From Sipunculus nudus (Eukaryota; Annelida; Sipuncula; Golfingiida; Sipunculidae), in contig CM049317.1 in the NCBI GenBank assembly GCA_026874595.1, positions 46,214,401 to 46,278,400 of the forward strand: a DNA stretch of 64,000 nucleotides, in the 5' to 3' direction. The translations under genes were made by a program, and so were the position numbers. Of this stretch, positions 14,101 through 29,100 are shown one piece after another (positions within the stretch are counted from its first letter, which is position 1; each line of letters begins with the position of its first letter). A model generated the notes under the pieces. The model had not been told where the DNA came from. It made no database searches and saw only the letters and a program-made list of their open reading frames with translations.

Positions 14101-17100
14101 TAAATATGCAAGGATTTTGCCCATAAACGAACTCGGATGGGAAAACCAATTGGTAAGTAATTATGGTGAAATCCATCAAAGCCAAGGTAAATTGTTGCAT
14201 CGACACAAAAGGTTAACCTGTAGACAGAGAATGGGTATACCATAATGTCCCCTCATAGACAAGTGTAGAAAAAGTGATAAAAGATGACTGATGTCAAACA
14301 GGCTAATGTGTATGTTATAATTTACAGAATAAATCATGTAAATGGTGAAACTCAGGGACCACACACTCTGAGGGCAGGAGAACGGGTGTACCTACCTGGA
14401 GTGGTGATGAGCTGAGCAGACAGCGAGCAGTTTGTGGTGACATCTGGCAGACGTTCTGACACTCCCTCTAATGAACAACGGCTCATTGACCTGGTAATCT
14501 CAGTGTCATCTACTTTTCTGCCTCTTCTACTGGGCTTTCTTCTTCCTGACCTTTTGGTGTCAGCATCAGCGTTGGGATCTGATCGGGGCATTTCTATTGG
14601 TTCCAGATTATCATAGTTATCAGACAAAACTGAGTCTGATAAGTTACTGGCAGATCTTGAACCACATACAGTGAGCTCATCCAGGTTAAGATGCCGATGA
14701 TCATCAAGAACATCTGGTGAGGAGATATTCAAGACCGAGCTGCAGGAATTTTCATGTTCAGATTCACCTCGGTTCTTCTCTGTTGAACACTGAAATGAAA
14801 CTGACAGTGACTTGTCCAGCTTTAACATAGACTTTACAACATCAGCTTGCTTGGATGGCCTTATCACAGTCTGTCTCATGTCACTTTTCTTGGTGGGGCT
14901 TAGTTCCCTTCTCTGCGTTTCTTTCACACAAGTTTCAAACAATGGCCAAGAATTTTCTGCTTTGTCATCCACAAGTATAACCTGAGGAAAACCATCACCG
15001 TCAGCCTCGTCCGGGAGACTGGTGTCAAGGCTGATGTTGAGAGGTTTATCCGGTGAGAATTCAGCACGACAATCCTCAATGTCAGCCACCTTTGACCTTG
15101 TGAGCCTTGAACGTCTCCCCCGTGTCAAGCCCAGACTCTCAGTTACCTGGGGATCTTTCATTACCATTACTCCTCCGACGTTTAACCTATCCTGTACTAA
15201 CTTGGATTTCTGAGGCTTAGACCTGACAGACAGGGGTGGCCTATGTGAGGAGGGTGTCAAGGGAGTGTTGCTGTCATCAACCTCTGTTTCCGTCCTCACA
15301 AGTTCAATATCTTGAGCCTGTGATTTGACCTGTCTTTTACTGTGGCTTCTGCCTCGACCTTTACCTTTAGTAGCTGCCGTTTTACGCTCCCCTCCGATCT
15401 TTTCAGTGTCAGGTTCATCAAAGTCATACACATTCTCTGACACGGACTGTTTACTCGGACTCTTAGTGAACGAACTATTAAGATCATGTACTTGTAAGAG
15501 TTTCCTTGAATTCCGCACATGCAGTGGTTGTTTGAGATTCATCTGTGCTGATAAGGATCCATCAAACATACATTTGGCTTCTTGTTCTTTAGAGGTCTCA
15601 TTAGTTTTATTACATGTGCTTGTGACTCCTTTCTTTGTTCCCCTCTTGGCTCTGCTTGTCTGCTGGGGGGTTGTTACCTCATTATCACTGTCACTGTCAA
15701 ACAACATACTGGCTTGTTTGCTGAAGGCACTTGCTGGGGTCTTCCTTGCAGTCTTTTTAAACACAAGGGGTGACATCAAAAAGCTGTCATCATCAAATGT
15801 GTCCACCTCTGCTGTTCCTGATTTCCTGTTCCCGATCAATGGGGTATTTAAACCAGCAATATTGGCTGTAGTGTCATTACATAAAGAGGCACCTGACTTG
15901 TCTAGATTGGAAGTGTGGTTCTCTGTGCTGTCCCTGTCTGATTGCTTTTTGCTACCTTTCCTGTTGGACCTTTTCTTGGACTTGAGGACACTGGTATTAC
16001 CTGATGGTTCCTCAGGTTCTAAATGCTGCCTAGTTTTCCTCACAGTTTTGATTCCTTTTGGTGCCCCCTTGATTTTCTGAGGGGCATTTTGTTCAGATCT
16101 GCCAGGTATGGGACTATCCATAGCCATATTTCTATCTTTTAGCACTGTTTGGTAATGAGTTTTGGACGGTGTCTGAACATCCTTGGAAGGTTTCATAAGA
16201 CATGGGGATTTTGGTGTCATCAAGGATTCACCAGATTTTAATCTCAAGGCTTGTTCTTTTCCAACTTTACTTTGTTTGTCAGGGTGGGTCCTTTGTGCTG
16301 GGGAAGTGACACATACATTACGTTTTTTGTGAATTTCCTCCCCACCGAGACTGATGTGCGTGAAGGACATGGCCAGGTCATTGACTGGGGTGTCATCTGG
16401 TGCTGGTAAAACCTCGGCAGTCAGACATTCAAGATACAACAACCACGCTTTGTTGTGTATCCAGGTTGAAGCAGGATGTTTTTCAGTCAGTGCTACTGCA
16501 TTGTGAGCCTTGGATTTGGCTGCTTCAAGGTCTCTCATCTGAAGCAGTAGCTCACACTGCTGAATGCTGGCCAAGCATCTACAGGCAACCAGCCAGCTCA
16601 AGGGATCAGACCTGTCTTCTGTTTTCCCGTTTCTCTTTGATAAACTTTTGGCTTTTGATACCTTCTCTCCAGTCATTTTCAAGGCCTCCTGTACAACAGC
16701 AGGTCCTTTGGACTGCACAATGTTCACAACTAGCTGTAGAGATGTGATGGATTTCAAGGCTTGTTCCGTGTTGCCTTTCTGCTGCAGGAGCTGTGCATGC
16801 AGGAGACAGTGCTGGACCCACAAAAGGTGCACCTGTGTATCACGACACAGGTCACAAACGCAGGTCTTTCTGTGATCCAAAAACTCTGGCTGAGGTAATT
16901 TTTTCTGAGTAAAGACAGGTGAGGCAGTTCCATCTGCTTTCTCCCCAGACTCGTCATCCAGGTCCAGCGGCACTGTATGTATCAAGTCAGCATCACCATT
17001 GTCATCTACTTCAGCAAACCCAAAGCATGACAATACATCTTGCTCCTTGAGTGACAGGTTTCTGGCACTGCTGCCGCTTCTCCTCTGATGCCCAGGCTTG

Positions 17101-20100
17101 CTGCATTTCTGTTGGTTTCCTGATGTTTTATCATTCGTGCTCTTATCTGGAGTAGCTACCACTGATGTGAGCAGGTACTGAGTTGAATGAAGTCGGTACT
17201 CACAATCCATAAGTCTTGCACTGAGGCATTCAAGACGACCCAAACTCAGGTGGCACAGGCTTGCCCTGACAAAGTACAGAGAAGTTAAATTAAAATATTA
17301 ATATGCAACATTTAAAAAAACACTCCCTCTTATGTATCCATCATGCAAGTTGGCAAATTTCAGGGATTCTGTCCTGAATGGTAAATTTTCAAGAGAAAAA
17401 AATTGTTCAATCACCAAATGTTTTATGTCCTAGGGTCTGTTTTATGGTTTGGCTTTATTCTTAGAAAAGTGAAAAATATCAATTTAGATCCAACAGACAT
17501 CCCCCCTCCAAAAAAAAAAAAACTTTGTTTGCCTATTGATCACATGATCACATATTTAGTAGCAGAAAGTGGAGACTGTAGCAATGCATTATCTTACAGA
17601 AATAATTGAGGAGAAGCAAATGGGATTTGTAAGCTAAGTTGAAAATGTGAACCACTCACCAGCGTGGCAGGTTGAATGCCTGAGAGATCTTTTGTGCTTG
17701 TCTGAGGTAGCACTTTGCCTCTCTGGGTTCTCCAAGTTCCACAAACATAATGCCTGCCTGCATGAGGCACTCCAGCAGGTCCGTCAGTATGCCCCACTTG
17801 GCCAGGGTGTTATCAGGCACTGTAATATAATATTGTCAGTTATCTGCTGGTACAGATAAAAAATAAATACAGATGCTGTACTCTCACAATGAACAAATCT
17901 ACACTGAGGATTTCAAATGAAAAACATGTTATGTATAAATATTTAGATTTATGAAAAGTGTATTGACAAGAGCCTGCTGCTGAGACAAGTCATAAATCCA
18001 AGCAACACACATTTTAAGAGTTTACTATTGTATGTAAGCATAGCTATTTTACATTGCAAGCACTGAATGCAGGGCATAATGCACATATATATTGAAAAAT
18101 ACGTGGTACCACCTATCTTCAAGGTGATGCCTCAAATCAATCAAATAATAATCCACACAGAGGCATGAACTGTTTTACATGTGTTTACTGAGACCAACCT
18201 TTGTCACTGAGGCTTGATCCACTGAGCACCCAGCCACCAAGGACAGAGTTAGCCAGACAGCCCTGAGCCCTACATGCCTCGATGCTAACAGCAAGCGGCT
18301 CCCCTTTGTTAAAGGTCTCTGGAAGCTCCGTACTCTGTGTGGAGAGTATTTTGGACAGCAGCCTCTTTATGGATGCCTTTAATCTGAGGCTCTCCTTGTT
18401 CTTCAATTTATAGTTGGTATCCAGTAAATCTGACGCCTTCTTATACACTAAGTATGCTTTTTTCACCTAAAACATACAATTAGTTCACATCAATATCAAA
18501 ACTAGAAAAAGGTAGCCATCAGCATTCCTTCAGAAGACCTCCTTTAAGCTGGCCGCCTCCTCTGACCTGTACCTTGATATATATGCTCTGAGCTGTATCT
18601 TGATGTACATGCTAAATTTAATTTTTCTGCTTCAACAAATTCAGAATTTTACAAGATGTACATACATGAAGTCGAGGTTAACCATATCTATGCACATACA
18701 AATTTAAAAGATATGATTCAATTATTTTTTTAATTATCATGCTGTCTGTGAAGATGAAAATCTTACAGCTGGCCTGGACAAGATCCACTGCAACATCATT
18801 ACATGGCTCTGAGTGGCTGATAGTCTGATCAGCTGGTCTGGACAAGGTTTGGCTTTTGCCTTACTACACTTTTTGAAAGATGGGTTTTTATCTGAACAAG
18901 GTTATGCCTTCCACTTTACTATGAATGACACTCTCTGAATGTGCTAGGATCACAAATCACTTGATGCTTGGTAAAAATGTACAACAGGGCACAGGACTAG
19001 CTAAGGTCACATGTAATGTTGTGAAAAATAAACAAGAGGAAAACAAAAAAGCAATCTTTGGCTTTAGTACTCTGTTTGTGATTCATAGAAGATGTAAACA
19101 TATTTGTGTACTTTTACAATTAGAGGTCATCATTCACAAACTTTTCATGACATCTGAATAATGATACTGCATGTAACACACATCTTAGATTAAGTCAGAT
19201 AGCAGATGTAACATTACCTGTCCAATCATAAGATGTGTCTCAGATTAAGTCAAAATATACCAGATATAACATTACCTGTCCCATCATAAGATGTGTCTCA
19301 GATTTAGTCACAAGATATCAGATATACCATTACCTGTCCCATCATAAGATGTGTCTCAGATTTAGTCACAAGATAGCAGATATAACATTACCTGTCCCAT
19401 CATGAGATGTGTCTCAGATTTAGTCACAAGATAGCAGATATAACATTACCTGTCCAATCATAAGATGTGTCACAGATTTAGTCACAAGATAGCAGATATA
19501 ACATTACCTGTCCAATCATAAGATGTGTCACAGATTTAGTCACAATATACCAGATATAACATTACCTGTCCCATCATAAGATGTGTCTCAGATTTAGTCA
19601 CAAGATATCAGGTATAACATTACCTGTCCCATCATAAGATGTGTCTCAGATTTAGTCACAAGATATCAGGTATAACATTACCTGTCCAATCATAAGATGT
19701 GTCACAGATTTAGTCACAATATACCAGATATAACATTACCTGTCCCATCATAAGATATGTCTCACATTTAGTCACAAGATTTCAGGTATTACATTACCTG
19801 TCCCATCAAAGAATGTGTCTCAGATTTAGTCACAAGATAGCAGATATAACATTACCTGTCCCATCATAAGATGTGTCTCAGATTTAGTCACAAGATAGCA
19901 GATATAACCATAGCTAGAAGTGACTTTGCTGTCTCTGACAGACTCTGTGTTGACTTCTTCATCCGTCACGTTGATGACCTCGGCAGCCTTTACAGGATGA
20001 CCAAGCTGTAGCCAGGCTTGAGCCATCATAGAACTGGTGCGTATACTCAGCTCCAGGTTATCATTGTGAACAGCCAGCTTCTTCTGCAGGTGCAGTGCTC

Positions 20101-23100
20101 TCAGCTGCCACAGAGGCTGAAACAGGGATGTCAACACTGTGATAAAACTAATCTGGCCATATAAAACACAGCCATGCAAACAGCTAAAATGCAAATAAGA
20201 TACATGGGCTCAAGTGCCACATATTTAAACATGTTCATGAAACGGATTTATAAATTTATTTGTTAAACAGCTTACTGAAAAACAGTCAAGAATGGCATTC
20301 AAAAGATTAGTTTCCATGGACTGAGCCATCCTGAACTGCATGAGAACACAATGAAATATATGATTAAAATGTTTGTCAATTTCTTTTACAGCAGAATATT
20401 TTTTATGCTGTGTAACTGGACCTCAGCTTGACATTTGGGCTCATTTCTCTGACTTTTCAGATGCTGGCTAACATTGGTACAATTTTTGTAGTGTAAATCC
20501 ACCTTAACTGGATCTCAGCACGTTTATTGACAGCCTTGATTTGTTAGGACACAGAATTACCTTGACAGCCAGGCAGTATATGGAGCTGATGATGCTGACG
20601 TAATCCAGGACCTCCTGGCATACACCTCTCTCCATCTTCCCTGAAACACTGCTCATGAACCTCTCAAAAAGTCCCAAGGCTTCCTCCAAGGGTGCATGGG
20701 AATTCATCTCCATGGAAACAGTTGCAGCACTGGCATCTTGGTTTTCTGAGAGGGTGAGGTCATCAGGCATGTCTGACTGGTTAGTTTCCTGAGGTCTGCT
20801 CACTTTGTCTTTCACATTGGTAGCTCTCAGCTTATTCAAAAGCACACAACAACATGAAGCAATCATTGAACAAAATATATCCACAATACAAATGAAATAC
20901 AAATGAAGTGTATTAGATTTAAATAAATATTATGAATTAGCTTTAACATTATGTTTTCTCAAAGTTTAATTCCTGACAAAAATTCCTTTACTTTAATATA
21001 TAATAATTTTGGGGGTACATATATGTACTGTGAAATGATGACCACCAATGGGACCTAGATAAAGTGGTTGCATTTTTGAGGTTGTTGTCTCAGCGAGGTC
21101 GGATATAAAGAGGCTTAAAGAGCAAAAAAGATTTGGGGGCCTGGAAAAGTGGCTGTTTATTGAGGTGGTAGCTAATCTGAGGTGGTTGTTAGGCAAAGTT
21201 TTACTGTACTTGTGTAATCAGTTAGTGTACATGTAGACCTTGTGAGATCTGGAGACATTGATAATGTGTCAATGTATGTTATTCATCCAATATTTTAAAT
21301 ACATGGATCATGGTGCTTTGTCAATGAACATTGCTTGGGACACTGTAGCCTTACATCGACTGAGAATAATGGTAAAACTCACCAATTTGACAATTTTTGA
21401 AGAATCAATTAGTAGGTTTTATTTTATTTTTTTTTCAGATGTTTTTCAGATGCAGCAGGTTATTTCAATATTGTTTAAAGCAACATCTATATATGTCATA
21501 TATCATCTTTTAGCTAACACTGTATCATTACTGTTGTGCTAAATTACCACAAAACTTGCCAGGGCAACCTCCCTCATGGAGCTAGTTAAGGTAGCACAGT
21601 GAATCATTAATTCTAAATACCTCAGCCTCTCTAATATGAAAGCTACTGTATTAAAGAAAAAATATGAGCAATAAGCTAAAAAAGTGCCACTTTTCAAACT
21701 CAATATAATCATTAAACTTACATCATAATAAAGTATTCATAGGTCATGCCACCAGCCTTGGATGAAAAAAGTTGCTCCAGGTTAAAATGTATAGCATATT
21801 TAATGGCAATCCACACTTCCACAATTGAGGAACCAAATGTTTAATAATTGTATATTCTAGAATTCTAAACTTAGCAACTATTGTGGAACTTAATAACCTG
21901 CAATGTAAATATGAAATGCATATGAACCAACCTGTACAGGGTCAGTATCAGACAGGATGTAGCTCCACACCAGGGCTTTAGCACGTACAATGTTGTACTG
22001 TCCTGCTTCCTTTGGTTGTTTCTTCACCAGGTCCAACTGATCTAAACACTCTTGACACATTTTTGGAAGTTCTCTACAATGAAACCCCAAATACATCAGT
22101 GCACAGGACTACACTGTTTGTTTAAGTTCATGTAAATAGTGACCAAACTCAAAGCGTTATTACCTCTGGCAGTCAGTGAATGAAGTTGGCAGTTATATGT
22201 TCACCATACTGTTTATAAAAAAAATACCTCCAAAAGTTAATCATGATTGAATATAAAGGAATTTTATTATATTTGCCCAACTGTCTGTTTATTCAAAATA
22301 TATCTTCAAATGTTAATAATGCATATCAATATTTTTTGGATTGTTCGTTCACAAGCAAAGACAGAGTTAGAAAAGTTAAATTTGGGGTGAAATGGGTGTG
22401 GATATTGGCAATAGTGGCAGCTATAATATGTGAAAGTGCTTTCTTATTTTCTTTTGTCCAACAGAAATAAAAATGCGGAAGGATTTCTAGTTTTTTCTGA
22501 TTCTATATATGCTTAATACCTGTATGGCTGCTAAATACCTCCATATTTACAGTCTCTATAGCTGATAAATACCTCCTAACTTACAGGTCTCTACAGTTGC
22601 CTAACACTTCAAAAATTTATTAGTCTGTACAGCAAATACAGAAACCTTAATATCTGGTCAGTACAGCTGCTTAATACATCAGATTTAACTAGATATTTCT
22701 TGGCACCGCAGGTGCCATAGTATCCCCAGACAATTAACCCCCCCCCCCCTCCCAGCCTCGAAGAATAGGATCCCATCTTGAATTCAGATGCAGAGACTGA
22801 CACTTGGCAAGCCACCATGGTTTCTTATAAGTATGGGCATATTTAAGGTAAAGGTCACTCTCAAAGGAGAGGTCATGATTCAAATTGAAATATATCTCAT
22901 TCCATAACCCATATCTATATACATGATATGAAAGAAATCTGTCCATTTGTTTTCAATTTATCATGCTAACAGTGCTGTCAAGTGGCAATGGTGGGGTATT
23001 AACAGGTGCAAAAGCAAGAAAATGACACAACGTGATGCCACCTGTATTCTGCAGAAGAGAAAAAAAAAAATCCAAGGTTTATAAAAAAAAATTTAAATTA

Positions 23101-26100
23101 AAATTAAAAAAAAATTTTTTAACTAAAAAATATATATATGCATGATATGAAAGAAATCTGTCCTTTAGTTTTCAATTTATCATGCTAACAGTACTGTGAA
23201 ATGGAAATGGTGGGGTATAAACAGTTGCAAAAGCAAGAAAACTACACAAGGTGGCGCCACCTGTATTTTACAGAAGAGAAAAAAATCCAAGAGTAAAAAA
23301 AAAATTTAAATTAAATTAAAAAAAAATTTTTTTTTTCTTTAAAATATTTATTTGCATGATATGAAAGAAATCTGTCCTTAAGTTTTCAATTTATCATGCT
23401 AACAGTGCTATCAAGTGGCAATGGTGGGCTATTAACAGGCGGAAAAGCAAGAAAACAACACAAGGTGGCGCCACCTGTATCAGCATAATCGCTGCTGTGA
23501 CCTTGAAAAAGCCATCAAGGTCATCCATGTTCAAACTTGAGCTAGCCATTGATAAGATGTTAGCAAGAAAGGGACACAAGGTGGCGCCATCTGTCTTCTG
23601 CAAAAGACAAAGCTATCTACGATCTTCGGTCAATTTGATTTTTGGATCATTTTATGTATCCCTTACTGGGATATTAAAGATTTTGTGTGAATTTCACCAA
23701 ATATGGGAATATTCAAGGTCAAGGCCACTCTCATAGGAAAGGTCATGACCCCAATTTAAATAAACATCCCATTACCCATATCTATGTATATGCATAATAT
23801 AAAAGAAATCTGTCCATTAGTTTTTGACTTATAATGCTCACAGTACTGTCAAGTGGCAATTTTGGGGGTATTAAAAGGCACAAAAACAAGTAAAGAATAA
23901 TAGGTGGTGCCACCAGTTTCTGGAACATGACAACCCTATCCATGATCTTTGATCAACTTGATTTTGGGATCAATCCATGCAAGATTTCTTGAGATATTTA
24001 AGAATTTGTGTGATTTTGCCAAAATTTGGACCTATTCAAGGTCAAGGACACTCTCCTAGTAAAGGTCATGACCTCATTTTAATTAGGCGTCGTCCTCTCA
24101 CTCATATCTATACATATACCAAGTTTGGTAAAGATCCGTGAAATATTTTTTGAGTTATCACGCCAACAAGATTTATATGCGGCGGCGGCGGCAGCGGCGG
24201 CGGGACCAGTATGAAAACATAGTATCCCCCGACTGGGGATACAATGATCTGTACAGCTGCTAAATACCTCAGATTTATTGGTCTGAAAAGCAGCTTAATG
24301 CCTCTTAATTTAGTTTTAATCAAATATATCATACAAATTCAAGATAAAGTATCTGTTTACCAGACTTAACTGAGGCTACATTTGCTGAAATTCCGGATTT
24401 ACACTCACTGATGTACACATAAATTTACACATGGATAACATTTTCTAAAATGGTATATTATTCTGCAACTTCACTTTGCCGTATTTACCACCTTGAAACA
24501 TTTTCAGAAAAAAAAGTGTCTAAATTTTGTTCATTTGTATTACTAAACAAGGGACAAGGGCACTGGGTTTCCTTCCATAACCTAAGCCTCCTCCACACTT
24601 TGTATCTCATCCACAGCCTATAACCCAACCACAAAAACAAAACGCTTCAGTAACAGCATCCTTGTCATTAACAGTTGAACAGTTGAGTTTGAATTTTCTA
24701 GGTCAAACAGTTATGATTTGTGTCCTATTAACAGATGAACTGATAGTCAATGACAAAATAGAGACAGTCATGCAAATACATGATCTCACCCCACATCCTG
24801 GCGCATTGCCCAGAAGACCTGGACTTTGTTCAGGAGTACCAAAGCCTTTTCAAGGGTGGTCGATGCCACGTTGTTCATATCGTCAACAACAGAGCACTGT
24901 AGGTCAAAGGTATGTGGTCTACAAAACAGGTACAGAAAATCAGACAACAGATGACCATGTTGACATTAGGTTTTTATGTTTAATCACTGGGCACTAAGCA
25001 GTAAGCACTATTTAGCCTATTCAGAAAAAATACATATGGCGATACACTGATACCTGATATGTTTAGACGAGACACTTTGATTTTCTTTGTGTATATTTTT
25101 TTAATTTAAACTATGAGGATAAATTAACTGTCTTTCTTGTAGAATGGAAGTCTTTTTTGTTAATACACATCCAAGTGTTCTGTTTGATTCTGAATAAGTA
25201 TTTAAAAAAAAATTTTTTTGAATGCATACAAACATATCTCAAGCAATCAAATGGCAATACATTTGACCTTATATAAGTCTTAAAAGGCCAAAGTAATAAA
25301 TCTAAAGTTACTTAATTTAGCTTGAAAATTGAAAAAGTGTTGGTTAAACATTAGTCTAGAGTTGTATCAATTTTGTTAGCAGTCACTGTTTTTTACCTAA
25401 CAAAACAGTATCCACAGTTTGAAACATATGTTAATTATGAAATAATGGAAATGCCTGCATGATCCTGCTTAAACATGTCCTGCTGATCCCTGGCATTGAC
25501 GTACAGCTGTAATACATCAGCCAGTTAAGTAACAGTTAGGGTTTCTCACCGGTCTTGTAATGTTTTGAGTTCAAGGTCAAGTAGAGCAAAAGGCTCCATC
25601 CTGATGGTTTTTGTTGTGTTTCCTGACAAGTAGCTGGACATCGACCTGAAATACACACAAAACAAGTGACCCACAGGTCACGGTACTCAGCTTATATGCA
25701 CATGCTGTGACACTATGACTGGATACAAACGGAGAACTTAAGATCCGTGAGAAAGTAAAGAAATAACTGTAACATTTTCAGGTCAGGCTGATTAAAGGGA
25801 TCCTTTCTTCTCAGCTATCACATATTTTGCTGAACAAATACAAAATTTCATCAATTAATAAAGAACTATAACATTTCTGAAAAGAAAAATTATTTTTTTT
25901 CTCATCTTGCATCCTGGGTGACATGTTGAAAGGAGTGTTGGAAGAGAGTATAATCAATCAGGGGCAAACTTTACACACTTATATAGCCAAAAACCATTAA
26001 AAAGATGTAGAAGAGATGGACTATATATCATTATCAGTTATTAATTTTTTATGTCATTAACCAGCTCTTACTTGTACAGCAGTTCACTGGACTTGCCACA

Positions 26101-29100
26101 TTCACTGACTGACATGTCATATTTGATGTGAACCCACTGCTCCACAGCCGGAATCAGGTGACTTGCATCAGCCAATAAGCCGTCTGCTATGCTGATGAGG
26201 GCATTTTCATATAGCCCCCGTCTCCTTTGCATTTCAGACAAGTACTCATACTTCTTTGCAAGCTGGACCTAGCAAAACAAGGGAATAACTTTGCAGCATC
26301 TGAATGGAAGGTCAATGTTGTAAAACATGGACCACTGATCCATTCATCTCAGAGATGTTCAGATATTATGTACTGTAGTGGCTTACAGGTTTGGAGGCAC
26401 TACTAAACTGGACACGTAGATCTGTGGCATGTGCAAACATACAGGTCAGGATATTCTCATAAAGTTGGAAAAATAGTGCAATACAAAAGAATTCACCTTA
26501 TCTGTAGGCTCAGTCTCTTACTTAACATGAAAAGTGTGACTTTAAATGACTCCATCTAATTTTGCATATCAAAAGGCACTTTTACTGCAGCACTGATTGA
26601 TTTTAATGTAACATTTGGGCTACTTGGGCCTTAATCTTTCATGACCTGACTTACATGGGTTCCCACCACCCTCTACAGGTGACGGCTTTGCTCCTGATAA
26701 GACAGCCTGATCCTGGGCTGCTTGTCTTAAAAGTGCTGTCATTCTGAATTTTATTGGATAAGGTATAAAATCTTACAAGAAAAAAGTATCAAATTGTGTG
26801 AAAAGTAGAAAAAAAATGTGAAATGAATGCCAAATTGCTCAAGTTTTGTACAAATTTACAGCATGTGATACTTTTAAACAAGTTACTGGTCTAAATTAAC
26901 AGTTATGTGGCAAGTTACATCATGACTCCTCAGTATTCCATATATCTAGTGATTTTGTCAAACATTATCAAGGTAAAAAACAAGGGACCCATTGGTCACG
27001 GCGCTCAGCTTAAGTTTGAAATTTTTGCAAATGCAAAATATTCTATTTTAATGTTTTTCATTTATATAAGCATATGAGAAGACTGTCATTAGGAAAAACA
27101 GTAAAAGTTTTGAGATACTGTGGTGCATATGAAAAATTTACAGATGGACAGGCCAGTGGACAGAATGGACTAATACCACAACATGGCATCTACAAGATAA
27201 TTCCTTGAATCACTATTAAAAAGTTTTGCACATTGGAGTTTTCAATACATGCTTAATCTTATTCACTGAAATAAAATAAAAGATTCAGTAAATTTGGTAA
27301 AGTTAAAACATATTTTCAAATAAAGTATACACACTGTTGATTGAATGAGGGACAAACAATATCATTATGCTAATTACAATCTCAGCTATAATTTATTACT
27401 GGAATTAATAGTCAATTTCACACCTGGTGAAGTTTTTACTCTTCTGAAGTAAGGAATTACTTATCTGATGAACATCCACACTTTCATAGCAATACACCAC
27501 TTTGTGGACACAATTAAATGTGCACTTTAATCATTGTAACCCTGGTGGTAAATACAAAATCTAAAATGTAGCATTGCATAGCCAAGAATAAAATGAAATA
27601 CAGAAAATTATAACATTCATCTAGTTAATGCACGATCTGGGGGCGGGGGGGGGGGGGGGGGGGGTGCAGGGCAGAGGGGAAACCTGCTAGTAGTGGCCAA
27701 GCTGAGCCAAGGCAAGCTGCCTGGGGTGGGTTACATAATGCAAGTGAAGGCTGTACTACTAGGTGGGCTAGATGTAAACAACACTTGACATGGTGTATGA
27801 AAACTTGGATAAAAGCTACTCTTTTCAATCAATTCCTTTGACATTTCAGATTTCAAAAGATTGAATCCTTATGTATATATGCTGTGAAAATTAAATCAAC
27901 AGTGCTTACAGGGAAAAAACATGCCATTGCCAAAGTTGGACAAAATATAAGGTATTGATTTTTTATTTATGCTTATAACTTGAAAAATTTGAAAATTCAG
28001 ATCTAATTTTGGGTAAACAATTGAATCTTGATTAAATAAAGTTATATTCCTGAAAAAAAGTCTCTAGCTTCAGCAATTCTCATCTTAGGTGAGTGAATAT
28101 ATTTCTTGATTTTTTAAAAAGTGCATTATGTTTGGGCCCATAACTTAAAAAAATTACCCAATACTGACATCATTTCTGGCATGTGCATAGCGAATGTATA
28201 GAAAAATATGTATATTATATATGATCAAAGTCAGATCAGTGGTTTTGATATTAGGCAGTCTTAAAGTGTAACAACGGGTTTTTAATGGAAAAATGAAGTT
28301 TTTCATTCATATCTCGAAGGATCAAATTCTTGGCATGGTAGGGGATTTTGGAGACATCTAACTGTATGCCAAATTTAAGGAACTTAGAGCTGAAGCTGGG
28401 GAGCTGAGCTTTAGCAAACTGCATAACACTAGCTTGATGTAAACAATATGTGACATGGTGCTTGAAAACTTGAATAAAATCTACAGTTTCTGATCAACTG
28501 GTTTTCAAATTTTTGGTGTTAACAGTTGAAATGCTAACACAAACATGCTTTGAAAATTAAATCCACAGCAGTTACAGGAAAAAACGAGCCATGGTCAAAG
28601 TTGGGCAAAATTTAAGGTACCAATCTTTTATTTTTGCTAATATTTTAAAAATTTAAAAGATTTTGATCTAATTTTGGGTATACAATTAAATTTTGATTAA
28701 TAAAAGTAATATTACTGGAAAAAAAGGGCTTAGCTTTAACAAGTTATGTGTTAAGTGATCAAATTTCTTTCCTGATTATTTACAAAATGCATTAGGTTTG
28801 GGCCCATAACTTTTTTAAATTATATAATACAGACCTAATTTCTGGCATGTACATAGGAACTATATAGAGGATTATTTATGGTAAATATGATGAAAAACAG
28901 ATGAGTGGAATATTAGGCAGTCCTGAAGTGTGAAAATAGGTTTTTAATAAAAAATTGAGGTTTTTCCTTAATTTCTCAAAGGAACAAAGTCGCAAAGACC
29001 CAGTTTTCAGCTTGGTAGGAGATCTTGGGGACATCTAACATTATGCCAAATTTTGGACTCCTAGGTCTTACGGTTTCAAAACGTGCCACATCTACGGACA

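Noticed and set aside
15325-16080. 251-codon plus-strand open frame
   Set aside because: It is antisense to the long separase exon, with no splice or start context and leucine/serine-rich shadow composition.
24880-24918. Nearer acceptor ctacag for separase exon 8
   Set aside because: It would start the exon in the wrong phase and meet a stop after seven codons; the upstream ttttgtag keeps phase and frame.
25440-25506. Extra separase exon between exons 7 and 8
   Set aside because: The exon-like stretch after gtattacag reads well only in a phase that neither neighbour allows.
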